Shown here: in pieces, positions 1 through 9,469 of the stretch
How positions within the stretch are numbered: the first letter of the stretch is position 1
Layout of the letters: each line of letters begins with the position of its first letter
Origin: Glaciihabitans arcticus
Lineage (GTDB): Bacteria; Actinomycetota; Actinomycetes; Actinomycetales; Microbacteriaceae
Assembly: GCF_004310685.1 (NCBI RefSeq)
Contig: NZ_SISG01000001.1
Location: forward strand, 1,116,001 to 1,180,000
Length of the DNA stretch: 64,000 nt
Reading direction: 5' to 3'
Position numbers and translations under genes: made by a program
Notes under the pieces: model-generated
Told to the model about the DNA's origin: nothing
Seen by the model: the letters and a program-made list of their open reading frames with translations, nothing else
Database searches by the model: none

Positions 1-483
1 ACGATCCGGCCGAGTGTGCAGGTCACGGTGCCCGTGCTCACGCTGCTCGGCCGCTCCGACGCACCTGCATCTCTCGACGGCTATGGCCCGATCGATCTCG
101 AGACCGCCATGAAGCTCACGGGGAACGCGCCGTCCCTGACGAGGCTGCTCACCCATCCGGAGACCGGTTCGGTGCTCTCCGTGGGGCGGGATCGGTATCG
201 GGTGCCCTCAGACCTGCGGCAGATGTTGCGAACTCGCGACGGCACCTGTCGGTTCGTCGGATGCAATCGGCAAGCCAGGGGTTGCGACATCGACCACACC
301 GACGAATGGCAGCACGGAGGGCAGACCGCTCACGACAATCTCGCGCACCTCTGCGAGCCGCACCATCGGCTGAAATCACTCACCGGATGGAAGGTGCTGC
401 ACCTCGGCGACGGCCGGCTGCGCTGGACCTCGCCGTTCGGCAGGGAGTACACGACGGAACCGGAGGAGCGGTGGGCCGGCTAG
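1..483 (+). CDS. HNH endonuclease, DUF222-type, C-terminal part (5' end outside window)
   Basis: The reading frame is open from base 1, so only the C-terminal ~160 residues are present. The visible part carries the HNH domain typical of actinobacterial DUF222/HNH proteins: a Cys-x4-Cys pair (CRFVGC), the IDHTDEW motif, a GGQT-x4-NL stretch and a C-terminal LCEPHHRLK metal-binding segment. These proteins are multi-copy in many actinobacteria and are predicted metal-dependent nucleases; the biological role is not established. The TAG stop shares a CTAG with the stop of the convergent gene at 480-647. Confidence 0.85.
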   Translation, partial: TIRPSVQVTVPVLTLLGRSDAPASLDGYGPIDLETAMKLTGNAPSLTRLLTHPETGSVLSVGRDRYRVPSDLRQMLRTRDGTCRFVGCNRQARGCDIDHTDEWQHGGQTAHDNLAHLCEPHHRLKSLTGWKVLHLGDGRLRWTSPFGREYTTEPEERWAG

Positions 484-647
484 TCCGAGTTCTCCTCGGC
501 CGCCCACTTGCGAGCTCGCTCCGCGGCGATCTCGGGCGCTCGAGCCGCGTCCTCGCGCGTCGCGTAGGGGCCGTCCCGGTCGGATCCGAGGGACTGTGCG
601 CCCTCCTCGACCTCGCCGGTCTTGTGGTTGTACCACCAGTCAGTCAT
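480..647 (-). CDS. Small conserved actinobacterial protein (SPOR-like annotation in relatives)
   Basis: This is a 55-aa soluble protein that starts MTDWWYNHKTGEVEEG and ends in a basic/acidic helix rich in Ala, Arg and Glu. Short proteins with a WYN-x4-GEVEEG N-terminus are common next to map in actinobacteria and are often annotated as SPOR-domain proteins. The function is unknown and a peptidoglycan-binding role is only a family guess. The ATG lies 6 nt after a TACGCT hexamer (654-659 on the minus strand) with no Shine-Dalgarno sequence, so a leaderless transcript is likely. It is divergent from map. Confidence 0.75.
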   Translation of the reverse strand: MTDWWYNHKTGEVEEGAQSLGSDRDGPYATREDAARAPEIAAERARKWAAEENSD

Positions 648-653
648 GGCGCC

Positions 654-659
654 AGCGTA
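654..659 (-). promoter_or_regulatory. -10 hexamer TACGCT, leaderless start of the 55-aa protein
   Basis: TACGCT read on the minus strand is followed by 6 nt and then the ATG at 647. This spacing would put the transcription start at or next to the A of the start codon. Confidence 0.5.
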
Positions 660-695
660 CTCCGGCTTGTCGATGCCCGACAGGTCGACGGTCAA

Positions 696-701
696 TAGAC
701 T
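696..701 (+). promoter_or_regulatory. -10 hexamer TAGACT upstream of map
   Basis: TAGACT is followed by GGGAGC and the ATG at 708. The GGGAG could act as a Shine-Dalgarno sequence if transcription starts further upstream. The spacing also fits the leaderless pattern seen across the window. Confidence 0.4.
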
Positions 702-707
702 GGGAGC

Positions 708-1592
708 ATGCCTCGCAACGCACTCGGCCATCTGGTTCCCGGCCGCGTATCCCCCATGCGCTCCGTGCCGAAGGACATCGCTCGCCCCGAATACGTCGGC
801 AAGGCCGGCCCGAAGCCGTTCGACGGCAGCGACGTGTACAGCGGGGAGAAGGTCGAGCTGATCCGCGAGTCCGGACGCATCGCCGCCCAGGCCGTCGAAG
901 CGGTCGGGGCAGCGGTCAGACCCGGCGTCACCACCGAGGAGCTCGACCAGATCGCGCACGAGTTCATGATCCACGCGGGCGCGTATCCGTCGACGCTCGG
1001 TTACCGCGGCTTCCCCAAGTCGAGCTGCACGAGCCTCAACGAGGTCATTTGCCACGGCATCCCCGACGACACCGTGCTCGAAGACGGCGACATCATCAAC
1101 ATCGACATCACGGCCTTCAAGAACGGCGTTCACGGAGACCTCAACAAGACCTTCCTCGTCGGCGAGGTGCGCGAGGATGTCGCGGCTCTCGTCGAGGGAA
1201 CGCGCGAGTCCCTGAACCGCGGCATGAAGTCCGTGGCTCCCGGTCGGCAGTTGAACGTGATCGGACGCGCCATCGAGTCCTACGCGAAACGCTTCGGGTA
1301 CGGCGTGATCCGGGACTTCACGGGACACGGCGTCGGGGAGGCGTTCCATTCGGGACTCGTCATTCCGCACTATGACGCGGCGCCACGCTTCGACGCGGAG
1401 ATCCTCGAGAACATGGTCTTCACCATCGAACCGATGCTGACCCTCGGCACACCGGACAAGCCCGGCAGCATCGCCTGGGACCAGTGGGAAGACGACTGGA
1501 CCGTCACCACCCGCGACAAGAGCTGGACCGCACAGTTCGAACACACCATGGTCGTCACCGCTCGCGGCGTCGACGTACTCACTCTGCCGTAA
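708..1592 (+). CDS. map: Methionine aminopeptidase, type I
   Basis: This cytosolic enzyme removes the initiator Met from nascent proteins. The 294-aa protein has the full pita-bread metallopeptidase fold with recognisable metal-binding segments: [15 protein letters not shown] and GDLNKTF (Asp ligands), GHGVGEAFH (His), FTIEPML (Glu) and QFEHTMVV (Glu). An N-terminal extension of about 40 residues, containing the [11 protein letters not shown] segment, is typical of actinobacterial type I enzymes such as mycobacterial MetAP1c, which lack a zinc finger. ppgK follows 12 bp downstream on the same strand, so the two are probably cotranscribed. Confidence 0.95.
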   Translation: MPRNALGHLVPGRVSPMRSVPKDIARPEYVGKAGPKPFDGSDVYSGEKVELIRESGRIAAQAVEAVGAAVRPGVTTEELDQIAHEFMIHAGAYPSTLGYRGFPKSSCTSLNEVICHGIPDDTVLEDGDIINIDITAFKNGVHGDLNKTFLVGEVREDVAALVEGTRESLNRGMKSVAPGRQLNVIGRAIESYAKRFGYGVIRDFTGHGVGEAFHSGLVIPHYDAAPRFDAEILENMVFTIEPMLTLGTPDKPGSIAWDQWEDDWTVTTRDKSWTAQFEHTMVVTARGVDVLTLP

Positions 1593-1604
1593 GGAACACA
1601 CCTC

Positions 1605-2390
1605 ATGACCACTGCCCTCGGCATCGACATCGGCGGAACCGGCATCAAGGGTGCCCTCGTCGACACCAGGACGGGCGAGCTGCTCACCGACCGCGTCAAG
1701 ATCCCGACGCCCGACGGTGGCGAACCGCAGGACATCGTCAACACGGTCATCAAGCTCATCGAGAAGCTCGGCGGCGTCGACAAGGACGTGCCGGTGGGCG
1801 TCTGCTTCCCCGCGATCGTCATCGGCGGCAAGACCATGTCCGCGGCCAACGTGAGCAAGAAGTGGATCGGCCTCGAGGCCGAGAAGCTGTTCGAGAAGGG
1901 ACTCGGCCGCAACATCCACTTCGTCAACGACGCGGATGCCGCTGGAGTCGCGGAGCAGCGCTTCGGTGCTGCGAAGGGCGTGAAGGGTCTCGTCATCCTC
2001 ACCACCCTCGGAACCGGCATCGGCTCGGCATTGATCTACGACGGCGTGCTCGTGCCCAACTCCGAGCTCGGACACCTCGAGATGGGTGGCAAGGACGCCG
2101 AACGCCAGGCCTCGTTCGCCGCGAAGGAGCGCCACGACCTCAGCTACAAGCAGTGGGCCGAACGCCTGCAGAAGTACTACTCGATGGTCGAGTTCCTGTT
2201 CTCCCCCGACCTGCTCATCGTCGGCGGCGGCATCTCCAAGCACCACGAGGAATTCCTTCCCCTGCTTGAGCTGAACGCTCCGATCATCCCGGCGGAGCTG
2301 CGCAACAACGCAGGCATCCTCGGGGCTGCGGCACTCGCGGCAGACGGTAACGCGCTCGTGATCACTCCCGCTACGGAGAAGAAGAAGTAG
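1605..2390 (+). CDS. ppgK: Polyphosphate glucokinase (ROK/PPGK family)
   Basis: The enzyme phosphorylates glucose to glucose-6-phosphate using inorganic polyphosphate, and in actinobacteria often also ATP. The 261-aa protein begins with the phosphate-binding motif GIDIGGTGIKG. Its second phosphate motif is TTLGTGIGSAL, followed by the glucose/polyphosphate segment NSELGHLEMGGKDAE. This composition is typical of strictly polyphosphate/ATP glucokinases rather than other ROK kinases. The start follows AAGGA at a normal distance. It lies directly behind map. Confidence 0.93.
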   Translation: MTTALGIDIGGTGIKGALVDTRTGELLTDRVKIPTPDGGEPQDIVNTVIKLIEKLGGVDKDVPVGVCFPAIVIGGKTMSAANVSKKWIGLEAEKLFEKGLGRNIHFVNDADAAGVAEQRFGAAKGVKGLVILTTLGTGIGSALIYDGVLVPNSELGHLEMGGKDAERQASFAAKERHDLSYKQWAERLQKYYSMVEFLFSPDLLIVGGGISKHHEEFLPLLELNAPIIPAELRNNAGILGAAALAADGNALVITPATEKKK

Positions 2391-2459
2391 CAGTGTTAGG
2401 GTTTTTTCCGCCGGCGTGAGGATTCCGTAAGGATCTCCGAAACCGAACACGACCAGGCG

Positions 2460-2488
2460 TTGACTCTTCCTGCGACCACTGTGGTCGC
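2460..2488 (+). promoter_or_regulatory. Predicted kdp control region: TTGACT box plus perfect 17-bp palindrome
   Basis: TTGACT lies at 2460-2465. GCGACCACTGTGGTCGC at 2472-2488 is a perfect inverted repeat (8-bp arms around one T) ending 3 nt before the first start codon of the kdp operon. It occupies the place where a Shine-Dalgarno sequence would be. TGTGGT inside it is followed by 6 nt and the ATG at 2492, resembling the leaderless spacing of other genes here but with G in the conserved A position. I infer an operator, possibly for KdpE; no KdpE consensus was matched. Confidence 0.45.
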
Positions 2489-2491
2489 TGG

Positions 2492-2587
2492 ATGGAGAAG
2501 ACCGTGCTGGACGTCGTTTTTGTTCTCGGGATCCTGGCGCTCATCGCGCTGGTAGCCCTCGTGGGTCGGGCGGTGGAACGCCTGTGA
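2492..2587 (+). CDS. 31-aa single-span membrane peptide at the head of the kdp operon
   Basis: The ORF reads [31 protein letters not shown]. It has a short charged N-terminus, about 20 hydrophobic residues and a basic C-terminal tail, so it is predicted to span the membrane once with its C-terminus in the cytosol. Its TGA overlaps the ATG of kdpF by one base (TGATG), the same coupling as between kdpF and kdpA, which argues that it is translated. It resembles KdpF in size and topology but not in sequence. It could be a second accessory peptide of the Kdp complex; the function is unproven. It is short enough to be missed by automatic annotation. Confidence 0.6.
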   Translation: MEKTVLDVVFVLGILALIALVALVGRAVERL

Positions 2588-2673
2588 TGATCTTCGACAT
2601 CCTCGCCCTCGTTCTCGCCACCGCGGCCATCGGCTACCTCGTGGTCGCCCTCGTGAAGCCCGAGCTGTTCTGA
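2587..2673 (+). CDS. kdpF: Potassium-transporting ATPase subunit KdpF
   Basis: This is a 28-aa single-span peptide ([20 protein letters not shown] followed by ALVKPELF). The C-terminal [11 protein letters not shown] signature is characteristic of KdpF, the small subunit that stabilises the KdpABC complex in the membrane. The start and stop overlap the flanking genes by one base each (TGATG on both sides), indicating translational coupling with the 31-aa peptide and kdpA. Confidence 0.9.
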   Translation: MIFDILALVLATAAIGYLVVALVKPELF

Positions 2674-4352
2674 TGGATGCAACGCTCTGGCTGTTTATCG
2701 CCCAGCTCGCCACTATCGCCGCTCTCGTCGCGCTCCTCTACCGCCCGCTGGGCGACTACATGGCGCGCGTCTTCACGTCCCGGAAAGACCTCGCGGTCGA
2801 GCGCGGGTTCTACCGCCTCATCGGGGTCAACCCGAAGGCTGAGCAGAGCTGGGGCGTCTACCTTCGCTCGATCCTGGTCTTCTCGGCGCTGGGCATCCTG
2901 CTCGTCTACGCCCTGCAGCGCACGCAGCAGCTGTTGCCGTTCGCGCTCGGCCTGCCCGCGACGAGCGAGCACCTCGCCTTCAACACGGCGATCTCCTTCG
3001 TCACGAACACCAACTGGCAGTCGTACTCGCCCGAGCTCACCCTCGGCTACACGGTGCAGTTGGTCGGTCTCGCGGTGCAGAACTTCCTCAGTGCCGCAGT
3101 CGGCATCGCCGTCGCCGTTGCCCTAATCCGCGGCTTCTCGTACCGCGCGACCGGAACCATCGGCAACTTCTGGGTCGATCTGACCCGAGGCACGCTGCGG
3201 ATCCTGCTGCCGCTATCCGTCATCGCCGCGGTCGTGTTGATTGCGGGCGGCGTCATCCAGAACCTGAACGGGTTCACCGAGGTGACCACACTCGGCGGCG
3301 GTACGCAGACGATCCCCGGCGGACCTGTCGCAAGCCAGGAGGCGATCAAGCTGCTCGGCACCAACGGTGGCGGCTTCTTCAACGCCAACTCCGCGCACCC
3401 GTTCGAGAACCCGACCCCGTGGACGAGCATGTTCCAGGTGCTGCTGATGCTCGCGATCCCGTTCGCCCTCCCCCGCACCCTCGGCACGATGCTCGGCGAC
3501 AAGCGCCAGGGCCTCGCCGTCGCTACGGCAATGGGCGTGCTGTACCTCGTGTCGGTAAGCCTCATGACCTGGGCGGAACTCGCCGGTCGCGGCACCGCCC
3601 CCGAGCTCGCGGGCGCCGCGATGGAGGGCAAGGAGGTGCGCTTCGGCATCATCGGATCGACCATCTTCGGAACCACCAGCACCATCACCTCTACCGGAGC
3701 CGTGAACGGGATGCACGACAGCTTCACGTCCCTCGGTGGCGGCATGGCGCTCGTCAACATGATGCTCGGTGAGGTAGCACCCGGTGGTGTTGGGGCGGGG
3801 CTGTACGGCATCCTCGTCATCGCCATGATCGCGGTGTTCCTCGCCGGACTCATGGTGGGACGCACCCCGGAACTCTTCGGCAAGAAGCTGGGCAGCCGCG
3901 AGATCAAGCTTGCGAGCCTGTACATCCTGGCCACGCCGACGCTCGTGCTCGTCTTCACGGCGCTGAGCTTCGCGATCCCCGCGGTGCGCGCCGACGTCGA
4001 GTCGACGAGCATCTGGAACCCCGGCCTGCACGGCTTCGGCGAGGTGCTCTACGCCTACACGAGCGCCGCGAACAACAACGGCTCCGCGTTCGCCGGCCTC
4101 ACCGCCAACACCCCGTGGTTCAACACCACTTTGGGCATCGTGATGGTGCTGGGGCGGTTCCTGCCGATCGTGTTCGTGCTCGCCCTGGCCGGCTCCCTCG
4201 CCGCGCAGGAGAAGGTGCCGGTCACCGTCGGCACACTTCCCACCCACCGCCCCCAATTCGTCGGTCTGCTTCTCGGAACCGTCGTCATCGTGTCGGCTCT
4301 CACCTATTTCCCCGTTCTCGCGCTGGGTCCCCTGGCGGAAGGTCTTCTGTAG
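2673..4352 (+). CDS. kdpA: Potassium-transporting ATPase subunit A, channel-like subunit
   Basis: KdpA is the K+-selective channel-like subunit of the KdpFABC P-type ATPase, which imports potassium at very low external concentration. The 559-aa protein has the expected length and many membrane spans. Selectivity-filter-type segments are visible, including [18 protein letters not shown] from about residue 230 and [12 protein letters not shown] near residue 468. The start overlaps the kdpF stop by one base, and kdpB follows after 2 bp. Confidence 0.97.
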   Translation: MDATLWLFIAQLATIAALVALLYRPLGDYMARVFTSRKDLAVERGFYRLIGVNPKAEQSWGVYLRSILVFSALGILLVYALQRTQQLLPFALGLPATSEHLAFNTAISFVTNTNWQSYSPELTLGYTVQLVGLAVQNFLSAAVGIAVAVALIRGFSYRATGTIGNFWVDLTRGTLRILLPLSVIAAVVLIAGGVIQNLNGFTEVTTLGGGTQTIPGGPVASQEAIKLLGTNGGGFFNANSAHPFENPTPWTSMFQVLLMLAIPFALPRTLGTMLGDKRQGLAVATAMGVLYLVSVSLMTWAELAGRGTAPELAGAAMEGKEVRFGIIGSTIFGTTSTITSTGAVNGMHDSFTSLGGGMALVNMMLGEVAPGGVGAGLYGILVIAMIAVFLAGLMVGRTPELFGKKLGSREIKLASLYILATPTLVLVFTALSFAIPAVRADVESTSIWNPGLHGFGEVLYAYTSAANNNGSAFAGLTANTPWFNTTLGIVMVLGRFLPIVFVLALAGSLAAQEKVPVTVGTLPTHRPQFVGLLLGTVVIVSALTYFPVLALGPLAEGLL

Positions 4353-4354
4353 TC

Positions 4355-6379
4355 ATGAATATGTTCATCACCGCGCTCCCCGGAGCGCTCCGCAAGCTCG
4401 ACCCGCGCCTCATGTGGCACAACCCCGTCATGTTCCTCGTCGAGATCGGCGCCGTGCTCACCACGGCCATCGCGATCGCCGAGCCGTTCATCGGAGGGTC
4501 GAGTCTCGCCCCCACCTTCACGGTCGGTATCGCCGCGTGGCTCTGGGTGACCGTGCTGTTCGCGAACCTCGCCGAGTCCGTCGCCGAGGGCCGCGGCAAG
4601 GCCCAGGCCGCATCGCTGCGGGAGACCCGCACGAGCACCATCGCGCACCGCGTGCTGCTGTACGCCGAGGGCACGGACGCCACGACCGCCGAGATCGAGG
4701 AGGTGGCGTCGGCGGATCTCACCCTCGGTGACATCGTCGTCGTCTCCGCCGGCGAGCTGATCCCCGGCGACGGGGACATCGTGTGGGGAATCGCAAGCGT
4801 CGACGAGTCGGCCATCACCGGCGAGTCGGCCCCCGTCGTGCGCGAGCATGGCGGCGACCGCAGCGCCGTGACGGGCGGCACCCGCGTGCTCAGCGACCGC
4901 GTCGTCGTACGCATCATGTCGAAGCCCGGCGAGACCTTCGTCGACCGCATGATCCGCCTCGTCGAGGGTGCGTCCCGCCAGAAGACACCGAATGAGATCG
5001 CGCTGAGCATCCTGCTCTCGAGCCTGTCGATCGTGTTCCTGGTCGTGGTGATCACCCTCAACCCTCTCGCGTCGTACGCCGGTGAGCCGATCGCGATCCC
5101 GGTGCTCGTGGCGCTGCTGGTCTGCCTCATCCCGACCACGATCGGCGGCCTGCTCTCGGCCATCGGCATCGCCGGCATGGACCGGCTCGTGCAGCACAAC
5201 GTGCTGGCCATGTCCGGCCGCGCCGTCGAAGCTGCGGGGGATGTCACGACTCTCCTTCTCGACAAGACCGGCACCATCACCTACGGCAATCGCCGGGCGA
5301 GCGAGTTCGTGCCGGTGGGCAACGTGGAGCTCGCCGAGCTCATCTCCGTCGCCCGCCTCGCGTCGCTCGCCGACCCGACACCGGAGGGGTCGAGCGTCGT
5401 CGAGCTCGCGGGTGGCACCATCCCGACCCCGCTCGACGCAGTGGTCGTTCCGTTCACGGCACAGACCCGCATGAGCGGACTGGACCTGCCCGACGGCGCC
5501 CAGGTGCGCAAGGGTGCGGCGTCGATGGTCGCCGAGTGGGCGGGCGGCACTACGTCCGAACTGGATGGGGTCGTGCGCGAGATCTCGCAGTCGGGCGGCA
5601 CGCCGCTCGTCGTTGCGAAGAAGGATGCGGCCGGGGGCGTGCGCGTGCTCGGCGTCATCCACCTGAAGGATGTCGTCAAGGAGGGTCTGCGCGAGCGTTT
5701 CGCCGAGATGCGCGTGATGGGAATCCGCACAGTGATGATCACCGGCGACAACCCGCTCACCGCGAAGGCCATCGCGGCCGAGGCCGGGGTGGACGACTAT
5801 CTCGCCGAAGCTACGCCGGAGGACAAGCTCGCGCTGATCCGCCGGGAGCAGCAGGGCGGCAACCTCGTCGCGATGACCGGGGACGGCACCAACGACGCCC
5901 CCGCGCTCGCTCAGGCCGACGTCGGAGTCGCTATGAACACCGGCACGAGCGCGGCGAAGGAGGCCGGGAACATGGTCGACCTCGACTCGAACCCGACCAA
6001 GCTCATCGACATCGTGCGCATCGGCAAGCAGCTGCTCATCACCCGCGGCGCGCTCACGACGTTCTCGATCGCGAACGACGTGGCCAAGTACTTCGCGATC
6101 ATCCCGGCGATCTTCGCGGCGTCGTTCCCGGGCCTCGCCGTGCTGAACATCATGGGGCTGTCGTCACCGGCCTCCGCCATTCTCAGCGCCATCATCTTCA
6201 ACGCCCTCGTGATCATCTTCCTGATCCCTCTCGCCCTCAGGGGCGTGAAGTACCGCGCGATCAGCGCGAGTGCCCTCCTCGGCCGCAACCTCCTCATCTA
6301 CGGACTCGGCGGCCTCATCGCACCATTCATCGGCATCAAGCTCATCGACCTCGTCGTGAGCCTTATCCCCGGCTTCTAG
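4355..6379 (+). CDS. kdpB: Potassium-transporting ATPase subunit B (P-type ATPase)
   Basis: KdpB is the catalytic ATP-hydrolysing subunit. The 674-aa protein shows the P-type ATPase motifs in order: the actuator [10 protein letters not shown], the phosphorylation motif [13 protein letters not shown] (Asp303), the nucleotide-binding region, [10 protein letters not shown], and the hinge motif [22 protein letters not shown] chose the ATG at 4355, 2 bp after the kdpA stop, because it gives the normal N-terminus ([18 protein letters not shown]). The frame stays open further upstream inside kdpA, but that part is a shadow. Confidence 0.97.
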   Translation: MNMFITALPGALRKLDPRLMWHNPVMFLVEIGAVLTTAIAIAEPFIGGSSLAPTFTVGIAAWLWVTVLFANLAESVAEGRGKAQAASLRETRTSTIAHRVLLYAEGTDATTAEIEEVASADLTLGDIVVVSAGELIPGDGDIVWGIASVDESAITGESAPVVREHGGDRSAVTGGTRVLSDRVVVRIMSKPGETFVDRMIRLVEGASRQKTPNEIALSILLSSLSIVFLVVVITLNPLASYAGEPIAIPVLVALLVCLIPTTIGGLLSAIGIAGMDRLVQHNVLAMSGRAVEAAGDVTTLLLDKTGTITYGNRRASEFVPVGNVELAELISVARLASLADPTPEGSSVVELAGGTIPTPLDAVVVPFTAQTRMSGLDLPDGAQVRKGAASMVAEWAGGTTSELDGVVREISQSGGTPLVVAKKDAAGGVRVLGVIHLKDVVKEGLRERFAEMRVMGIRTVMITGDNPLTAKAIAAEAGVDDYLAEATPEDKLALIRREQQGGNLVAMTGDGTNDAPALAQADVGVAMNTGTSAAKEAGNMVDLDSNPTKLIDIVRIGKQLLITRGALTTFSIANDVAKYFAIIPAIFAASFPGLAVLNIMGLSSPASAILSAIIFNALVIIFLIPLALRGVKYRAISASALLGRNLLIYGLGGLIAPFIGIKLIDLVVSLIPGF

Positions 6380-6391
6380 GAGCCCTGCACC

Positions 6392-6982
6392 ATGAAAAGA
6401 AACCGCGTTATGAAAAACTTCCGACAGACCTCGACCGCGCTTCGTGCGCTGCTCGTCCTCACCATTGTGCTCGGGATGGGTTACCCGCTCGCCATCACCG
6501 TCCTGGGGCAGCTCGCGCTCCCCACGCAGTCCAACGGCTCGCTGGTCTACCGGGACGGGTCGCCGATCGGGTCGAGCCTGCTCGGACAGTCGTTCGCCAC
6601 CGCCGAAGGCGCGGCCATGCCGGGGTTCTTCCAGTCGCGGCCCTCCGCCGCCGGCGACGGCTACGACGGGGGCGCGTCGAGCGGCTCCAACTACGGACCC
6701 GAGAACGAGGACCTCATCGCGGCGATCGAGGAGCGCGAGGGCTCGACTCCGGACGCACTCACCGCCTCCGGTTCGGGCCTCGACCCGCACATCAGCCCCG
6801 AGAACGCACTCTCCCAGGTCGCGGCCGTCGCGGCCGCCCGCGGGCTGAACGAATCGGTCGTGCGCGAGCTCGTCGAGTCTAGAATTCAGGGGCGGGACCT
6901 CGGCTACCTCGGCGAACCCCGCGTCAACGTGCTCGACCTCAATGTCTCACTCGCAGAACTGGATAGCAGTGCTTCCGACTAG
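6392..6982 (+). CDS. kdpC: Potassium-transporting ATPase subunit C
   Basis: KdpC is the single-span accessory subunit that supports ATP binding by KdpB. The 196-aa protein has one N-terminal membrane segment (about residues 16-37), the family motif GSSLLGQSF, FFQSRPSAAGDGYDG, and the conserved ASGSGLDPHISPENALSQV segment. AGGAG at 6379-6383 supports the ATG at 6392; a second in-frame ATG at 6410 would shorten the protein by six residues. kdpD starts 9 bp downstream. Confidence 0.96.
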   Translation: MKRNRVMKNFRQTSTALRALLVLTIVLGMGYPLAITVLGQLALPTQSNGSLVYRDGSPIGSSLLGQSFATAEGAAMPGFFQSRPSAAGDGYDGGASSGSNYGPENEDLIAAIEEREGSTPDALTASGSGLDPHISPENALSQVAAVAAARGLNESVVRELVESRIQGRDLGYLGEPRVNVLDLNVSLAELDSSASD

Positions 6983-6991
6983 GAACCGCGC

Positions 6992-9469
6992 ATGAGCAGG
7001 GGCCACCTGCGGGTGCTTCTCGGCGCCGCACCCGGCGTCGGCAAGACCTACGCCATGCTCGAGGAGGGCCGCCGGCTGCGCGATGCCGGCGTCGATGTTG
7101 TGGTCGCGGTCGTGGAAACCCACGGCCGCGCCGCCACGTCCGCCCTGCTTGACGGGTTGGAAGTACAACCCCGCATCGCCCTGGACCACCGCGGCGTGCG
7201 ACTCGACGAGCTGGACCTGGCCGGCCTGCTCGACCGCCGCCCCGCTCTCGCGCTCGTCGACGAACTCGCCCACACGAACGCCCCGGGCTCGGCTAACAAC
7301 AAGCGCTGGCAGGACGTCGAGGCGATCCTCGCCGCCGGAATCGACGTGATCTCGACGGTCAACATCCAGCACGTCGAGTCACTGGGCGACGTGGTGCAAC
7401 AAGTCACCGGGGTGCCGCAGCGCGAGACCGTGCCGGATGCAGTGCTTCGCCGCGCCGACCAGGTCGAGCTCGTCGACCTCGCCCCGCAGGCACTGCGCAA
7501 CCGTCTCTCGGAGGGTGTCGTCTATCCGGCCGCGCGCATCGATGCCGCCCTCTCCAACTTCTTCCGCCTCGGCAATCTCACCGCCCTGCGCGAGCTCGCC
7601 CTCCTCTGGCTGGCAGACGAGGTGGATGTCGCGCTGCAGGCGTATCGCGCCGAAAAGGGCATTGCGGCTCCCTGGGAGGCTCGGGAACGAATAGTCGTGG
7701 CGCTCACGGGCGGGATCGAGGGCGAGACCCTGTTGCGCCGGGGGGCACGCATTGCGGCGCGGTCGAGCGGCGGGGAGCTGCTCGCCGTGCACGTGACGAG
7801 TGCCGATGGGCTCGCCGAGCCCGACCCGGGAGCGTTGTCGGGGCAACGCGCGCTCGTGGAGACGCTCGGCGGCACCTTTCACCAGGTCGTCGCGGAACAG
7901 ACGCCCGGGGCACTCGTCGAGTTCGCCCGGAGTGTGAACGCCACCCAACTCGTGATCGGGGCATCCCGTCGCTCGCGGCTCGAATCGCTGCTCGGCGGGG
8001 CGGGTGTCGGGGCGAGCCTCATCCGCATGGCCGGCGACATCGACGTGCACATCGTCTCACACGCGCAGGCCGGAAAACGCCGGCTGCCGCGCGTCGGCGG
8101 GGCGCTCTCGGTGTCGCGCAGGCTTGCAGGCCTCGCCCTCACCATCGTCGGCCTGCCGCTGCTGACCTGGCTGCTGTCCTCGTTTCGCAGCCCCGACTCG
8201 ATCACGAGCGACGTGCTCGGCTACCAGCTCTTCGTGGTGATCGTCGCGCTCGTCGGCGGCATCTGGCCCGCGTTGCTCGCGGCGCTGGCCGCGGGAGTGC
8301 TGCTCGACTTCTTCTTCGTGGACCCGCTCTACACCGTCACGATCAGCGAACCGCTGCACCTGCTCGCCCTCGTGATCTTCCTCGTGGTAGCTGCGCTCGT
8401 CAGTTTCGTCGTCGATCAGGCCGCCCGTCGGTCGCGCGCGGCCATCCGCTCGGCCGCCGAGGCGGAGGTGCTCGTAACCGTCGCCGGGAGCGTCATCAGC
8501 GGGGTGGACGCCCTTGACGCACTCGTGTCGCGGCTGCGTGAGGCGTTCGGGATGACGAGCGTCATCCTGCGCCAGGACGGCGAGGCGCTCTACACGGCCT
8601 TCGAGGCGACGCTGGCCGACGACGCCGACGACGAGACCTCGGTGCCACTCGGCGAACATGCGTCGCTCTACCTGCGCGGCAAGCGGCTCGAGGCCTCCGA
8701 CCGCAAGATCCTGGGCGCTTTCGTCTCCCAGATCGAGGCCGCGCTCGTGCAGCGCCGACTGGCCTCGGAGGCCGAGGGCATGCGACCCCTCGCCGCCGCG
8801 GATCGGATGCGCAGCGCACTCCTCGCCGCGGTCGGCCATGACCTGCGGCGCCCGCTTGCCGCAGCAACGGCTGCCGTCTCGGCGCTCCGGGCTCCCGATC
8901 TCGAGCTGTCGGCATCCGATCGCACCGAACTCGTCGAGACCGCGGACGAGTCGCTCACCGCGCTCGGCTCGCTCGTGACCGATCTGCTCGATGTCAGCCG
9001 CCTGCAGGCCGGGGTGCTCGGTGTCACCCTCGCCGACGTGAGCATCGACGAGGTCGTCGGCAACGCGCTTGATGAGCTCGGGATGGGCCCGGGCGACGTC
9101 GAACTCGACCTCGGCGCCGTGCCCACCGTGCGTGCCGATGCAGCGCTGCTCGCGCGCGTCATTGTCAACCTGCTCGCGAACGCGGTGCGCTACTCTCCTG
9201 CCGGATCGCGTCCGGTGATCGCGACCAGCGAGTTCGGCGACCGGGTGCAGCTGCGTGTCATCGACACCGGGCCGGGAATCCCGCCGGAGCGTCTCGACGA
9301 CGTGTTCCTGCCCTTCCAACGCCTCGGCGACACCGACAACACCACCGGTGTCGGCCTAGGGCTCGCCCTCTCAAAGGGGTTCACCGAGGGCATGGGCGGC
9401 ACGCTCGACGCCGAGGACACCCCAGGCGGCGGACTCACCATGGTCGTTGAACTGGAGGCTGCACCGTGA
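6992..9469 (+). CDS. kdpD: Sensor histidine kinase KdpD
   Basis: KdpD senses potassium limitation or osmotic signals and phosphorylates KdpE. The 825-aa protein has the standard order: an N-terminal KdpD domain with Walker-type GAAPGVGKTYAML and DELAHTNAPG, a universal-stress-like domain, about four membrane spans (DUF4118, around residues 370-480), a GAF-like linker, the dimerisation/phospho-acceptor helix with His616 in VGHDLRRPLAAA, and a HATPase domain (NLLANAVRYSP, DTGPGIPPE, GVGLGLALSKGF). The H-box has Gly before His and Arg-Pro after it, a mild departure from the usual SHDLRTPL. The gene overlaps kdpE by 4 bp. Confidence 0.96.
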   Translation: MSRGHLRVLLGAAPGVGKTYAMLEEGRRLRDAGVDVVVAVVETHGRAATSALLDGLEVQPRIALDHRGVRLDELDLAGLLDRRPALALVDELAHTNAPGSANNKRWQDVEAILAAGIDVISTVNIQHVESLGDVVQQVTGVPQRETVPDAVLRRADQVELVDLAPQALRNRLSEGVVYPAARIDAALSNFFRLGNLTALRELALLWLADEVDVALQAYRAEKGIAAPWEARERIVVALTGGIEGETLLRRGARIAARSSGGELLAVHVTSADGLAEPDPGALSGQRALVETLGGTFHQVVAEQTPGALVEFARSVNATQLVIGASRRSRLESLLGGAGVGASLIRMAGDIDVHIVSHAQAGKRRLPRVGGALSVSRRLAGLALTIVGLPLLTWLLSSFRSPDSITSDVLGYQLFVVIVALVGGIWPALLAALAAGVLLDFFFVDPLYTVTISEPLHLLALVIFLVVAALVSFVVDQAARRSRAAIRSAAEAEVLVTVAGSVISGVDALDALVSRLREAFGMTSVILRQDGEALYTAFEATLADDADDETSVPLGEHASLYLRGKRLEASDRKILGAFVSQIEAALVQRRLASEAEGMRPLAAADRMRSALLAAVGHDLRRPLAAATAAVSALRAPDLELSASDRTELVETADESLTALGSLVTDLLDVSRLQAGVLGVTLADVSIDEVVGNALDELGMGPGDVELDLGAVPTVRADAALLARVIVNLLANAVRYSPAGSRPVIATSEFGDRVQLRVIDTGPGIPPERLDDVFLPFQRLGDTDNTTGVGLGLALSKGFTEGMGGTLDAEDTPGGGLTMVVELEAAP

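Noticed and set aside
1-483. HNH gene as part of a phage or homing element
   Set aside because: The DUF222-type HNH proteins are common chromosomal genes in actinobacteria and no phage, intron or integrase sequence is nearby.
648-2450. Long minus-strand reading frame across map and ppgK
   Set aside because: The codons mirror the plus-strand genes, which have clear family motifs. Only its end (480-647) is a real gene. High GC content creates such open shadow frames.
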